Source: Pomphorhynchus laevis
Taxonomy: Eukaryota; Acanthocephala; Palaeacanthocephala; Echinorhynchida; Pomphorhynchidae
NCBI GenBank assembly: GCA_012934845.2
Contig: WNNJ02003342.1
Coordinates: 18,960-82,959 of the forward strand
Direction: 5' to 3'
DNA length: 64,000 nt
Below the pieces are notes generated by a model. The model saw only the letters and a program-made list of their open reading frames with translations. It ran no database searches and was not told the origin of the DNA. The position numbers were made by a program, and so were the translations under genes. How positions within the stretch are numbered: the first letter of the stretch is position 1; the number at the start of each line of letters is the position of its first letter. Shown here piece by piece: positions 1 to 10,092 of the stretch.

Positions 1-345
1 ATCAAGCGTTTCTTTTTGAGATTAAAAGATCAGATGCCTCTTCCAATCTTATTCTCAACTCATCAAAACCGCATGTGGGCGTCTCCAATGACACCTCTGC
101 TACAGAGAAAAAGCTAAAAAGACAAGCGATATTTTCTCTCTTCTCCATTTTAAACAATCAACCCCTCTCAATCTTTACACATCGAATAAGATACCTGGGA
201 TTTACCATTACGGATAAATGGTCTTTTAAATCAGAGTTAAATATATTCAAAAGTGTCCTGAAGAGAGCTAGATGAGCCTTGAAACGGGATATCTGTCATC
301 AAGAGAGAGTGATCAGATTCCCCTCCGGGCATCTGACTTTAATAA
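1..345 (+). mobile_element. LINE RT 3' fragment
   Basis: The reading frame gives an end-of-RT signature (RYLGFTITDKWSFKSEL) preceded by a degenerate stretch like FFLRLKDQ...NLILNS. The same two blocks occur in the minus-strand LINE near 24.4-24.7 kb (RVFLRLKDQ, LNLILNSAKS, RVKYLGFTVE), so this is a second, diverged copy of that family on the plus strand, cut by the window edge. Several frame changes mark it as dead. The RLKDQ-to-YLGF region lies after the catalytic YADD box of non-LTR RTs. Confidence 0.6.
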
Positions 346-1124
346 ATATAATATCTAACTTTAATAAAGTTAAATATTAAATATAAAATAAAATTTTCAC
401 AAAGTGATGGCTTTTTATTTTACATTAAAAAAACGATTAAAACGATTCTGTTTTTATAAAAATCGTGCTTATAAACATATCGAATAAAACAACCTGTTTA
501 TAAAATGATTTTTATACGCAGCCACTCTAGGTAGCATTTATTAATATTAACATATTGAATGAGAGTCAAGTCTGACTGATACTTGCATTTATACAGCCAA
601 ATATTCCTTATTCATGTGGATATAATTCTACCTGCCAAATAAGTCGCAATTTCGCAGCCCTATAGGCAATATATGTTTCAAGCCTGTATCTTGGTCAAGG
701 AGAGTCGCATAAAGACTGCAGATGAATTTCTTAAAATTCCACTAGCTAAGGAAATCGTGCACAATAAAGAATTTTAGATATCAATCATTATTACAGAGTT
801 ATTTTCGTATGCATTTAAAAATGTTACAATAAAGCTGCCGGTTTTACTTACTTCGTCGTATTTATGCCACATTTACGAAGTATTTCTTGCTGAATGTTTT
901 CCATCGAAGCTGTAATGTTTTTAAGCTTCTTTTCATTAAACGAGTTAAGCAACAGGATTTGGTAATGACATACTTTCTGGTTTTCACTGTATAATAAAAA
1001 TGTGGATCTAATAAAATCTCATTATAGTTCTTGAAAAGATATATCTCATTAAATAAATCTAATTATAGTTAGAAATTATCTCATTATAATCTAATTATAA
1101 ATCTCATTATAGTTCTCATTATAG
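346..1124. other. Gene-free A+T-rich stretch
   Basis: No ORF, splice-bounded exon or recognisable repeat seen. Short local duplications of a CTCATTATAG-like word occur around 1020-1130. Confidence 0.5.
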
Positions 1125-1920
1125 TTCTTGATAACTTCCTATATTTGAAATAAAGCCAACGTCAATTTGGTATGGGTGGACAAGATTTGTCGCTTACTCA
1201 ATACCTATATTTAACCAGAAAATGACGAGAGGGAAATATTGATGCTGAGTTAATTTAATTAAAATTTTTAAGTTTCCAGGATATACCAGGTATAGTTAAA
1301 CGACAACAAAAATTATTTTGTTGTCGTTAAACGACAAATTATTTAACTATAAACGACAAATTATTTTTGTTGTCGTTTGTTATTTAAATAATAAATTTAA
1401 ATTATTGTAATAAACTGCATGGTATTTGAGAATATAATCCAAATATACCACGAAATTTCAATTCTGATATGTTTGTCAAAAGAAGATGTGATTTCCACAG
1501 AAACTGTCAGCTCGTTTCAAATTACTGATGCGCGTTCAAAAATACGTTCAACTAAGCTTTAGCCTGATTATTAAAATGAACAAAACTATCGATATTAGGT
1601 TAATTTAATTAAAAAATATATTGTTTTAGACTGCATGATATTTGAATATTATTTCAGAATACGACGATTTCCCTATTATGAATGAATTTATTCTTACATA
1701 AAACGTAAATTTATAGCCCGTCAAGTTCCTATTTGTTTTCAAAAGTTTGTTTGTCTTCCATAACAAGTATGCTAGATCGCTGCAAATTATTGATCCGCGT
1801 TCAAAAATACGTTCGACTGAGCTGTAACCTGATTTTTAAATGAACTTAAAATACCGATAGCGGATTAATTTAATTTAAAAATATTTTTAGACTGCATTAT
1901 ATCTATATATTATTTGAATA
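1125..1920 (+). repeat. Direct-repeat block, copy 1, tandem inside
   Basis: The block opens with a segment containing GGTATGGGTGGACAAGATT and continues with a unit holding CAAATTACTGATGCGCGTTC and GATTATTAAAATGAAC. The second half (about 1400-1650) is repeated at once in diverged form (about 1655-1910). The whole order recurs at 3405-3850 and part at 2970-3100. Around 1295-1385 there is an added palindromic set of CGACAA/TTGTCG words. It encodes nothing visible. Confidence 0.7.
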
Positions 1921-2039
1921 TATAGATATTATATATACAGATATAATATCGGTAATATTATTATTTATCTATATAATATTTGAATATTATCTGTCAAAAT
2001 TGCGTTTCTACGCTGTCAAAATGGCATTTCAACGAAACG

Positions 2040-2990
2040 TGTTTTGATTCTAAATTGAAAAATGCTCAAACGTCGTTGTAAGTTATTCTTCGAATATAAA
2101 AGGGGCGCTGTTAATTACTCCGATTTCTTTGTGTTTCGTAACAAAGTGACTAAATTAAAACGTGAGAATAAGCTTCGATTTGAGGATAAACTTATGACTG
2201 ATTTTAGGTTGGACCGAAAATCTCTCTTCCGTTTTGCATCGAGTAAGCTAAAGTTGCAGGATCCAAAATTCTGCATCAAGGATAATGATGTATTAGTAGT
2301 TGAGGATAAGTTGATAGCTAGATACTTCGCATTTGAGTTTGTTGCAGTTCAGGGTGAGTTTGATCAACAGTCAGACATCAATTTAATAAAATATGTTGAA
2401 TTTTCTTCTTCTGCTTGGTTCGATGAATCTATTGTATACCAAGAATTACTATGGCTGAGGCAGTGCTCTTCTGCGGGTCCAGAAAATCTTCCTTCTATTC
2501 TGCTTAGAAATGTGACAAGCAGCATTGTCGTTCCATTAGTTCGAAGTTTTCAATATTCGATAGTTTACACAGTTTTTCCGACGATTGGAAAAGATCCATC
2601 GTCTTCCCTGTTTTAAAAAAGGTGATTGTTCACAGGTATGTAATTACAGGCCTATAAACCCGACGTGTATTTGCTGTAAAATTCTCGAATGATTAATTTT
2701 ACAATGGATGAATGTGCACGTAATCGAGAAGTCACTGTTACATCCGACCCAACATGGTTTTCGTTCCCGGAGATCAACATCCACAAATCTTCTGGTTGCC
2801 CGACACACTTGGCTTCAGTCGTCAGACAACGGCTTTGATAGTGACATCCTGTTTATCGACATTGCCAAAGCGTTTGATACAGTAGACCATATAATACTGT
2901 TGAAAAAACTTACCACTTATGGATTTGACCCACACATCGTGTCCTGGATCGCTGCTAAATATTGACGCGAATTCAAAAATACATTCGACT
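2040..2990 (+). mobile_element. Non-LTR (CR1/jockey-like) RT fragment
   Basis: Two ORFs (2062-2616 and 2708-2965) carry adjacent RT segments: SSAGPENLPSILLRN (finger region), a YRPI block after KKGD in another frame, then LHPTQHGFRSRRSTSTNLL and DILFIDIAKAFDTVDH (RT motif A with the first catalytic Asp in FIDIAKAFD). This order and wording match the CR1/jockey branch of LINEs. The fragment stops before the YADD motif C and lacks the endonuclease, so it is truncated at both ends, with at least one frame change. Direct-repeat blocks flank it. Confidence 0.75.
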
Positions 2991-3104
2991 GAACTTTAAC
3001 CTGATTATTAAAATGAAAATAATATATCGACATTGAGTTAATTTTATTTAAAAATATCGTATTAGACTGCATTATATATGTATATTATTTGAAAATATTA
3101 TATG
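2970..3104 (+). repeat. Partial direct-repeat unit
   Basis: Carries the TTCAAAAATACATTCGACTG and GATTATTAAAATGAA words of the 1400-1910 units, directly after the LINE fragment. Confidence 0.55.
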
Positions 3105-3404
3105 AAACCAAGAAGAGACTTCATGCTTTCACCCTTATCTTCCGTTGCAACATATTTTAAAGCAGAGAAACGATTTTTTGTGGGGGTATTTATCCTTTTA
3201 ATATCATCTACGCTTTTATAATTATTAGTAGATGTCTTTTACAATTCAGTTTACATGTTTTTATCTCATTGTTTTTCAACACAAATCTTGTTTCGAAGAT
3301 TTTTATTCTCTACAGCCGGTATGGCCAATATAAGTTATGGGCAGTTATGGGCAGTTATGGGCAGTTTTATTCGGATTTGTATTCGATAAGGGTGGCTGAT
3401 TGAA

Positions 3405-3850
3405 TAAGTTATTAATAGTTTGATAACTTAATATATTTGTAATAAAGCCGTTGATTTGGTATGGGTGGACAAGATTAGCCGCATACTCAATATCTACATC
3501 TAACCAGAAATGATGAAGGACTTGAAATTTCGATAGTAAGCAAATATGTAAGCTCGCTGCTAAATAAATATTGTAATAAATATATATATTACTAATATTG
3601 TGATAAACTGTATAGTATTTGAGAATATAATCCAAATATATCACGAAATTTCAATTCCGATATGTTTGTCAAAAGAAGATGTGATTTCCACAGAAACTGT
3701 TAGCTCGTTGCAAATTACTGATGCGCATTCAAAAATATGTTCAACTGAGCTTTAGCTTGATTATTAAAACGAACAAAACTATCGATATTAGGTCAATTTA
3801 ATTAAAAAATATATATTGTTTTAGATTGCATGATATATCATGATATATGC
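3405..3850 (+). repeat. Direct-repeat block, copy 2
   Basis: Repeats 1125-1660 in the same order and orientation: GGTATGGGTGGACAAGATTA, then the CACGAAATTTCAATTC and GTGATTTCCACAGAAACTGT words. The LINE fragment lies between the two copies. Just upstream (3335-3365) a 10-bp word GGGCAGTTAT is repeated three times. Confidence 0.7.
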
Positions 3851-4129
3851 CACGTTATATATTTCAGGATACTACGTTAGTCTTCGCTTTTTCGTTCGTA
3901 GACCTGTTCGTTAAAGATAGTTAATTATTTAATTTTGAGTTAATTAATTTAATTTTAATTAAATTAATTTTGTTTATATTCAATTAGTAAGTCCATCAAT
4001 TGTGATGATTTAAAGATTGCAATATACGAAGTTACTTCGCGAACAAGTTGAGTTATTAAAAACAAATATTCGCTATAGACTTACAATTGCTTTGAGGTAA
4101 AATCATTAAGTTTGTTCAATGTTTGATTA
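3851..4129. other. Gene-free A+T-rich stretch
   Basis: AATTTAATTTTAATTAAATT-type low-complexity sequence only. Confidence 0.5.
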
Positions 4130-5285
4130 TGCAGATACATTGCAGTTTTCGTGCTAAATGTTAAGAAAAAAGTATACATATTTAGAGTTATCCTAATACG
4201 ATGGTGGTAATAAATATAATTGGAAGCTGGTTATCCCTACGAGCACACTTATTTTGTTTGCCCAAAATATATACATCAAAACGAGAACGACAATTTAATT
4301 AAACACTCCGAGATTCTAAAATCAGGGAAGATTTCTAAATTATTATATAATAAGGTATTCTCTTTGAAAAAGTTCGATTGTGAAACGAGTATTCTTGTGG
4401 TATTTGTCAGTGATGGATGCACTAATTTCTTTAAAAGCCTACAGTAAATATTTCCACATATCATTTAAAGAAAGCTCTTATAGCCGGACAATTTAAGAAC
4501 AAACCGAAATATGAGTCGATTAATGTCACTTATGAAATCCCATGCTTGGATTGCCAGGCAAATATTTTGGGCAAACAAACCTAGACTTAAAAACGGGAAT
4601 AAAACAGCATAAATGCAAAAAAGGGAATACACATGTACATACTAACTACAAAATTATGGCCGCTAAAGCACTTTATGATCGGACTGTCAATATATGCTCT
4701 ACACCAATGACTAGGGACAGACAATTCCAGCGAATCTCGGAAATATTTGAATCTTCCTAGATTTTCATATATAAGCAATACGTCAAGCAATTAGCCGTTG
4801 TCTCAAGAATAGAATGAATGGCAATTATTTGAAAGCAGACGTGAGTGAGAAACAAGTAGTCATACCTGCGGAATTTGTCAGTGAGTCTAGCTTCTTAAAA
4901 ACAGCATCCCATCAAATATTTCCTAATACCATTCAATGAAAACTACTCTAGCCGGACAATTTAAGAACAAACCGAAATATAAGTCGACTAATGTCACTCA
5001 TGAAACCCCATGTTTGGATTACCAGCCAAATACTTTGGCTGATAAACTAATGATATAACTAATGCCGACGAAGTATCACACCTTAAAAAGGTGTGATACG
5101 TTATCGGCATTAGTTAACCATTGGCTAAATCAGAACCACGAACATGATTTTTCCAGTTCTAATGTTTTGAAAAATGAGACAGCATATCCAGATGCCTGAT
5201 AAGAGAAAGTATACACATTCATAGTTATTCTAACACGATATATGGTAATAAGGGCAATTGGAAGTTAGTTATCCCTACTAGCAAA
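4130..5285 (+). mobile_element. Canonical Penelope-like element remnant, duplicated
   Basis: The frame near 4540-4620 reads GKYFGQTNLDLKTGIKQHK, the YIG half of a GIY-YIG nuclease (aromatic-F/I-G-Q-T, then L-K-T-x-I-x-Q-H), preceded by an IPCLDCQ-like Cys pair in another frame. About 4650-4760 reads ALYDRTVNIC...RISEIFES, like the RT thumb of canonical PLEs. A roughly 90-bp block (4478-4570) containing CCGGACAATTTAAGAACAAA recurs at 4953-5040, and 4138-4245 recurs at 5207-5283, so partial copies are stacked. All are degenerate. Canonical PLEs carry the nuclease after the RT, unlike the element at 5.9-8.6 kb. Confidence 0.5.
5056..5116. repeat. Strong 61-bp hairpin
   Basis: Near-perfect inverted repeat: TAACTAATGCCGA...GTATCACACCTT, one spacer base, then AAGGTGTGATAC...TCGGCATTAGTTA. 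It sits between the duplicated PLE blocks and has no coding content. Confidence 0.8.
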
Positions 5286-5559
5286 CTGCAAAATCGGTAG
5301 AGTTTCATCGTTGGTTTCTTCCGTGTTTATTGTATAAATACATCAATTTTTCTTGTGATGAATTTATTTAATTTTAATTTGTAATTTTGAGCAGAATCTA
5401 TGAACACTTTTTTATATTTTATCCTCTGCATAATCAGAAATAAAATGTACACTAAAAATGAAATTAATATGATTTCATAATCAGAAAACGAGAATTAATT
5501 CTCATTTATTGATTCTCATTTTTATTGTTCATTTATTATATTTTACTAATTAAATCAGC
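5286..5559. other. Gene-free A+T-rich stretch
   Basis: Nothing beyond low-complexity sequence seen. Confidence 0.5.
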
Positions 5560-5916
5560 TAACTGAGTCTACGTATTTAATATAATTATAAAATAAACAA
5601 AACATAATAATGCTAAATCAAAATTTAATAATTAAATAATAAAATTAATAATTGTTTTTAGATTTTCTATAATTTAAATCAAGTTAAAAAAATAAAAAAT
5701 AAAAAATAAAATTTAAAATAAACGTCATTTTTATGAATTGACTAATAAATAACAGACGTTGTATCAGAATAAGAATTAGAGGTCATCAGGAGGAACTGCT
5801 ATGCTATCAGGTTTCGGCCCCTAACTCCTCTACCCAACATAGCAGCGGGGCCAAATACATGCTAATGATGTATTTCCTCTGAAATAACTATCTAGTATCT
5901 TATTCTAATGCAAAGT
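5560..5916 (+). repeat. Pseudo-LTR-like repeat at the 3' side of the Naiad
   Basis: Begins with TCAGCTAACTGAGTCTACGT, continues through A+T-rich sequence to TTGACTAATAAATAACAGAC, then GAGGTCATCAGGAGGAACTG and GGTTTCGGCC. It lies directly downstream of the minus-strand Naiad ORFs. Copies without coding sequence occur elsewhere (51265-51540 inverted; 37725-38660 split by an insertion; shorter pieces at 20.5, 32.6-33.0, 36.6, 47.9 and 48.4 kb), and a related stretch lies at the other Naiad end (8820-8990). PLEs are known to carry such pseudo-LTRs; the assignment here is inference from position. Confidence 0.55.
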
Positions 5917-5919
5917 ATA

Positions 5920-6250
5920 TTATTTATTATCCATCCATAAAAATTTGCCACTTAAGAGTTTAAATTTATTCTTTATATTATTGTGTTGATTTATATATTT
6001 TACTATTTTCTGCTTGATGTTATTTTTATAGTAACCTAGTTTAAAATATTTATCTATTAAATTATTTAAATGATTTTGAAGAAAGCCAATATCATTACAT
6101 ATTGTTGCAATTCTTAAAATTTCATTATTTAATGTATTATATTTTATATTATATGGTATGCATGAATGCTCATGCAAAAATATGTTTCTTGTAAATTTAA
6201 ATATGTCATATTTACGATATAAATTAATAGTAGTTTTAGTTAATGTTAAT
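5920..6250 (-). pseudogene. Naiad RT C-terminal tail
   Basis: The ORF 5920-6177 ends GKFLWMDNK and contains IATICNDIGFLQNHLNNLI; upstream in the same frame lies TTINLYRKYDIFKFTRNI. The fragment at 38909-39133 carries YIDD, YLDM and the TTINLYRK block in one frame, which supports joining this piece to the RT above. This should be the thumb/tail of the RT; no second nuclease follows it. Confidence 0.8.
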
Positions 6251-7927
6251 TTAAATGTTCATATCAAGATATACACCTTCTTTATCATTAATATTGGTTT
6301 TGTTAAGAATAAGGCTTTCTGGATAAATGTGCTCACTAATTAAATAAAAATTATTAGAATTAAATACACATATATCATCAATGTATCGAAACATATATTT
6401 CATATATTTATATTGTTTAGATTTAGTTTTTACACAGTTATGAACAAATTCATATTCTATAAAGCTTAAAAACAAGTCAGCTATAATTGGGCTACTATTA
6501 CCACCCATTGGAACACCTTTTACTTGTCTAAATATAGATGTCCCTACTTTTAAATAATTTTGATTTATCAAAATATTTAAGGATTCTATTAATTCAATTT
6601 TATCCATATATTTATATTTATTTGATGGTTTAATTTTTGTTAGATAGGCGTTATAATTATTATAACATATATATGTATATCTTTTTCCGAATATAAGGTT
6701 AATTAATTTTACTAACGCTTCTTTAATATCTACTAAATCTAGATTTGTATAAAGCGTACTAAAATCGTATGTATTTATATTTTGAAAATTTATTCTTTTT
6801 GTCTGTTCTAAAAATTCTTTTGTAGAATTAATACTGAAATAGTGTTTTATACCAGTATTAATTTCGATTACCTTGCAATATTTTTTAAAATGTGCTTTAA
6901 TTACTTTAAGTATTTTATTCATATAGACAGAAAGTGGTTTTAATGTACATTTAAACGCACTACATATGAACCTAGGTTTTATTGGATTTTTATGTAATTT
7001 TGGATTCCAATATAATATAGGTATAGTTTTATTATCTAATTCAACCTTTATACCCTTTTTATCCATTATAGAACAGTGACTTGTAATAATTGTTTCTAAA
7101 CTCAACTCACTACGTTCATATGTTGGATTTACATTTAAATCATTAGAATTAACCTCTTTCACTAGTATATCATAATAAAGCTTTTTGCATATGAAGACAA
7201 AGTTATTATTAGCTTTATCAATAGTTGTTATTATATAGTTATCCTTTAATTTAGTAAGTTCTTTATACATATCTTTATTAATTTTATCTTTCCTTTTATA
7301 ATTGTTTGTTATTTTCATTTTATTTTTAATTTTATCAAATATATAATCTTTCCAAATTTTTATCTTAGATATATTCGAGCTTTCACTATTAATCAGCTTA
7401 CTAAAGTAATCATTTAAGTTATTATATAACGAATTGTAAATTTTATTTTTGTCGTTGTTATTATTTAATCTATATTTATACCCTTTTGATAGCAGCTTTC
7501 TTAATTCACAATTTTCAATTAATTCTAGATTATGGGTACATATATGTTCATTTATTTTATCAAAACTAAGACTTTTACAATTGCATTCTGTTTCCATTAT
7601 GTTTCTAATATTATCGTTACATATTGATTTTAATTCTTTATTATAATTACAAATTTTTCGTCCTAATGGTGGTAGGAGTTTATACCTTATTTTAGGAATA
7701 TATTTACTTAAATCTGACCCTATTATTTCTTTACTTTTAGAATTATTTAAAAGTCCGGCTATATTTATGTTATCTATACATTTATTAATGAAGTTTATGG
7801 TTAATGTATATTTTCTATTGTTATTATTTACATTTATTGTACGATTATAGTATTTTGTATTACAATAACGGTCTATTATACAACTTAGCCTATTATAGTC
7901 GTTAATCAATTTTGATTTATTGAACAT
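6251..7927 (-). pseudogene. Naiad CxC linker and reverse transcriptase
   Basis: 558 residues. The CxC motif is at 115-117 (TECNCKSL), followed by HICTHNL. RT landmarks in order: a DK(G)-like site TTIDKANNNFVF (about 234-245), the finger block IPILYWNPKLHKNPIKPRF (302-320), motif A TYDFSTLYTN (386-395), motif B QVKGVPMGGNSSPIIAD (468-484) and motif C FRYIDDIC (513-520) with both catalytic Asp. The end, KEGVYLDM, resumes in another frame in the C-terminal piece. The DKA, LHKNP and GVPMG words mark a Penelope-type RT, related to telomerase RT. The ORF is long and its catalytic residues are intact, so the copy is fairly young. Confidence 0.9.
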
Positions 7928-8187
7928 ATGATAACTTTAGAAAAACTTCTTATATTTACATAAAGATCTTTTAGCTTATTATCACTTAAAAGTTGTTTTA
8001 ATATTTCTAATTGTTCATTTATATACATATCTTTTTTAATATTTTTAACTCTATTTTTCCTATTCCTTTTATCACCATGACTTCTTGGTTTGCGTTTAAC
8101 AGGATTATTATAATATAGTTGTTTATTATGTATTATACTACTTCTGCCAATTCCTTGTACCACATCATTCAATCCTAATGGGTACAT
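7906..8187 (-). pseudogene. Naiad linker between nuclease and RT
   Basis: 93 residues beginning MYPLGLNDV, then a basic block (KRKPRSHGDKRNRKNRVKN) and LEILKQLLSD. Its frame is that of the nuclease ORF above it, and its end overlaps the start of the RT ORF in another frame. A P-x-G-L-N word after an aromatic-Ile pair is typical of GIY-YIG retroelement proteins. The basic block could bind RNA or DNA; that is inference. Confidence 0.7.
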
Positions 8188-8232
8188 TGAATTAAGCGTT
8201 TTAATCCAAAAATCTTCTTTTTCTAATAGTTT

Positions 8233-8631
8233 TTAATTTAATATTGAAATGTTTTCTTCGATAATATGTTCTAAAATAAATAATTTACAGTTTTTAATAT
8301 CATGTCCTATTAATCTCATATGTTTATGAAATATAGTTTGACTATTATGCTGTATATTATATATGTGTTGCCTAAACCTAGTTTTTAACATTTGATATGT
8401 TTTTCCTATATATTGCAATCCACATGTACATTGTATAAGATACACTACACCTGCGGTATTGCAGTTACAATTATTATTAATATTTAATGAAAAACATTTG
8501 TTTGTCGTATTACTTACAATACAATTATTATTTATAACATCACAAACTATACAATTTTTTCTGTTACATTTAAAAGATCTAAAATTGAAATCATTAGTAC
8601 TTACGTATTTTTCCAATATTGTTGAGTACAT
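8233..8631 (-). pseudogene. Naiad GIY-YIG endonuclease domain
   Basis: 132 residues. The nuclease core reads G61-V-V-Y and, ten residues on, L-Q-Y74-I-G-K-T, the GIY...YIG pair; R85 (KTRFRQH) and E121 (ILEHI) fit the conserved Arg and catalytic Glu. C68 and C70 with H102/H104 and H110 fit the CCHH zinc site of PLE nucleases. Upstream Cys (C22, C27, C30, C55, C57) suggest another metal-binding knuckle. In PLEs this domain nicks target DNA for target-primed reverse transcription. It lies upstream of the RT, the permuted order. The downstream linker (WIKTLNS...PLGLND) continues in the same frame past the end of this ORF. Confidence 0.85.
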
Positions 8632-8640
8632 GTAACTTTT

Positions 8641-9261
8641 AAGTCATAATTTTTAACGTTGCTTTTTCGGTGTCGCCACCTAGTTTAGTTGACTTAGACT
8701 AAACTTACAACGGGCCATCCAGCAGCATCTGACAGGGGGCTGCCCTGCTTAACATAAAATTTTATTTTATTAATTTTTATTTTTTTTATATTTTTATAGA
8801 AGTTTTTTAATTTTCAAATGAACTATTCTACGTATTTTATTTATATTAAAAGTATTGATAAATAGAATAAATAATTAATATATAATTATATAAGATTTTA
8901 TATAATTTATATATAAAGTTAAAATTTAAAATAACAATCAACTTTTATAAATTGACTAATAAAAACATTATATATAGATACACAAAATATCGAAATATTA
9001 TTTTTAAATTATTAAAAATTTTCTATATTATTACAAGTGATATTAAAGAATTTTTCAATGAAAATATAATTTTGTTAAATTCATCGTTTTTTAATTTATA
9101 ATTATAATAACTTTATAAAGTATAAACTTATACCACTTTATAAAGTATACTTTATATATAAAGTATACTTGGCCTTAAAAAAGAGTTTGAGATCTAATAT
9201 ACATACACTACTTATACAATCTTATATACATACAAAGAAAAGTCCTGGTTATTATAAATTC
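8641..9261 (-). repeat. Naiad 5' region and second pseudo-LTR-like stretch
   Basis: About 8650-8750 is a G+C-richer patch (CATCTGACAGGGGGCTGCC); a reversed version occurs near 48310-48350. About 8820-8990 resembles the repeat at 5560-5760 (TCTACGTATTTTATTTATAT, then TATAAATTGACTAATAAA) in the same orientation, so the Naiad body seems to lie between two direct repeats. The rest is A+T-rich with no gene. Confidence 0.45.
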
Positions 9262-9394
9262 TTACAAGCTTAAACACACAAGACCTATTATACTACGATT
9301 TTTATTCCACTGTAAGCAATCAACGAAGCCGTACGCCCAGGGTACGTCCCGGGATACGCAGTCTAATTTTACTTCCTGACAACATCTTTCCACT

Positions 9395-9628
9395 TTGATG
9401 CCAAAAGGGAAACCCAGTGACACATCGCGGTGTTGTAACTTCAACGGTTCCGCCGCACGCTGTAAAGGTTGCAAGTGCGCAAAATCAGGGACGTCGTGCC
9501 GGTACGACTGCCTAGCCAAAGGTTGTACAAATCGAGCAGTTCATATGACAGTCGACTCTTTTAGTTTAAATCGTCAACCTTTACAATCGGCTACATCTCA
9601 CGACGCCGAACAAACGACTAATAAATAA
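9395..9628 (+). pseudogene. Cys-rich CXC domain of the RT element
   Basis: 77 residues. The Cys pattern CCNF...CKGCKCAKSGTSC...C..KGC resembles a half tesmin/TSO1-type CXC (CRC) zinc domain, which binds DNA in host proteins. In this RT family a single such domain at the N terminus is usual. The next ORF (9714-9914, KCYQEAIKWKPNLIVLP) continues the N-terminal region, and 9871-10086 (LILQKGQSRKTSTQRKL) follows. G+C is higher than the surroundings, as expected of inserted coding sequence. Confidence 0.65.
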
Positions 9629-10092
9629 CACGAGGACTACCAAATATACAGATGGGTTATCCAAAAACGCTGCATATATAAATGAAGGTTATGGACCTTG
9701 AAGGAATCTCCTATTGAACAAGTGCTATCAGGAAGCCATCAAGTGGAAACCTAATTTGATAGTACTCCCGAGATGCAATGCCAGTTCTGATTTCATTAAT
9801 TTGCTGGCAGAACTATATAGTGAATGTGTAATCGATCCATTGCAAATGGAGAATAAACTAAACAACAATCATGTGTCAACTAATTCTTCAAAAGGGGCAA
9901 AGTCGCAAAACTAGTACACAGAGAAAGCTTATAGGGCGTCGCATATCATTCTGGAGGGGTAGAAAAATGGCTGATCTCTTGGATGAGGCTAGAGTGATGC
10001 AAAACTTACAGATGCAACACAATTCACCCATCAAGAAGACTAAATTCAAATGGATCCGAACATTCATTAAGTTCATGGTAAAATAACTACAG

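Larger units (their letters stand above)
5917..8640 (-). mobile_element. Permuted Penelope-like retroelement (Naiad type)
   Basis: On the minus strand the order is GIY-YIG nuclease, linker, CxC motif, RT and a C-terminal tail, the reverse of canonical PLEs. An N-terminal nuclease joined to the RT by a domain with a CxC motif, plus a CCHH nuclease, defines the published Naiad clade; all three are visible. The element is almost full length but has about three breaks, so it is probably a dead copy. Repeats resembling pseudo-LTRs lie on both sides. Partial copies occur at 38650-39260 and 55260-56880. Pieces are annotated separately. Confidence 0.85.

Noticed and set aside
1125-3850. LTR retroelement
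   Set aside because: The enclosed RT belongs to the non-LTR type and no gag, protease or integrase signature is present.
5560-5916. Type II hammerhead in the pseudo-LTR-like repeat (GGCCGAAAC ... CTGATGACC)
   Set aside because: The bases that should close stem II do not pair, and Naiads are reported to lack canonical hammerheads.
6251-8631. Selenoprotein version of a Naiad
   Set aside because: Some Naiads encode selenoproteins. Cys positions expected in the nuclease and linker are ordinary Cys codons here, and the breaks look like ordinary decay.
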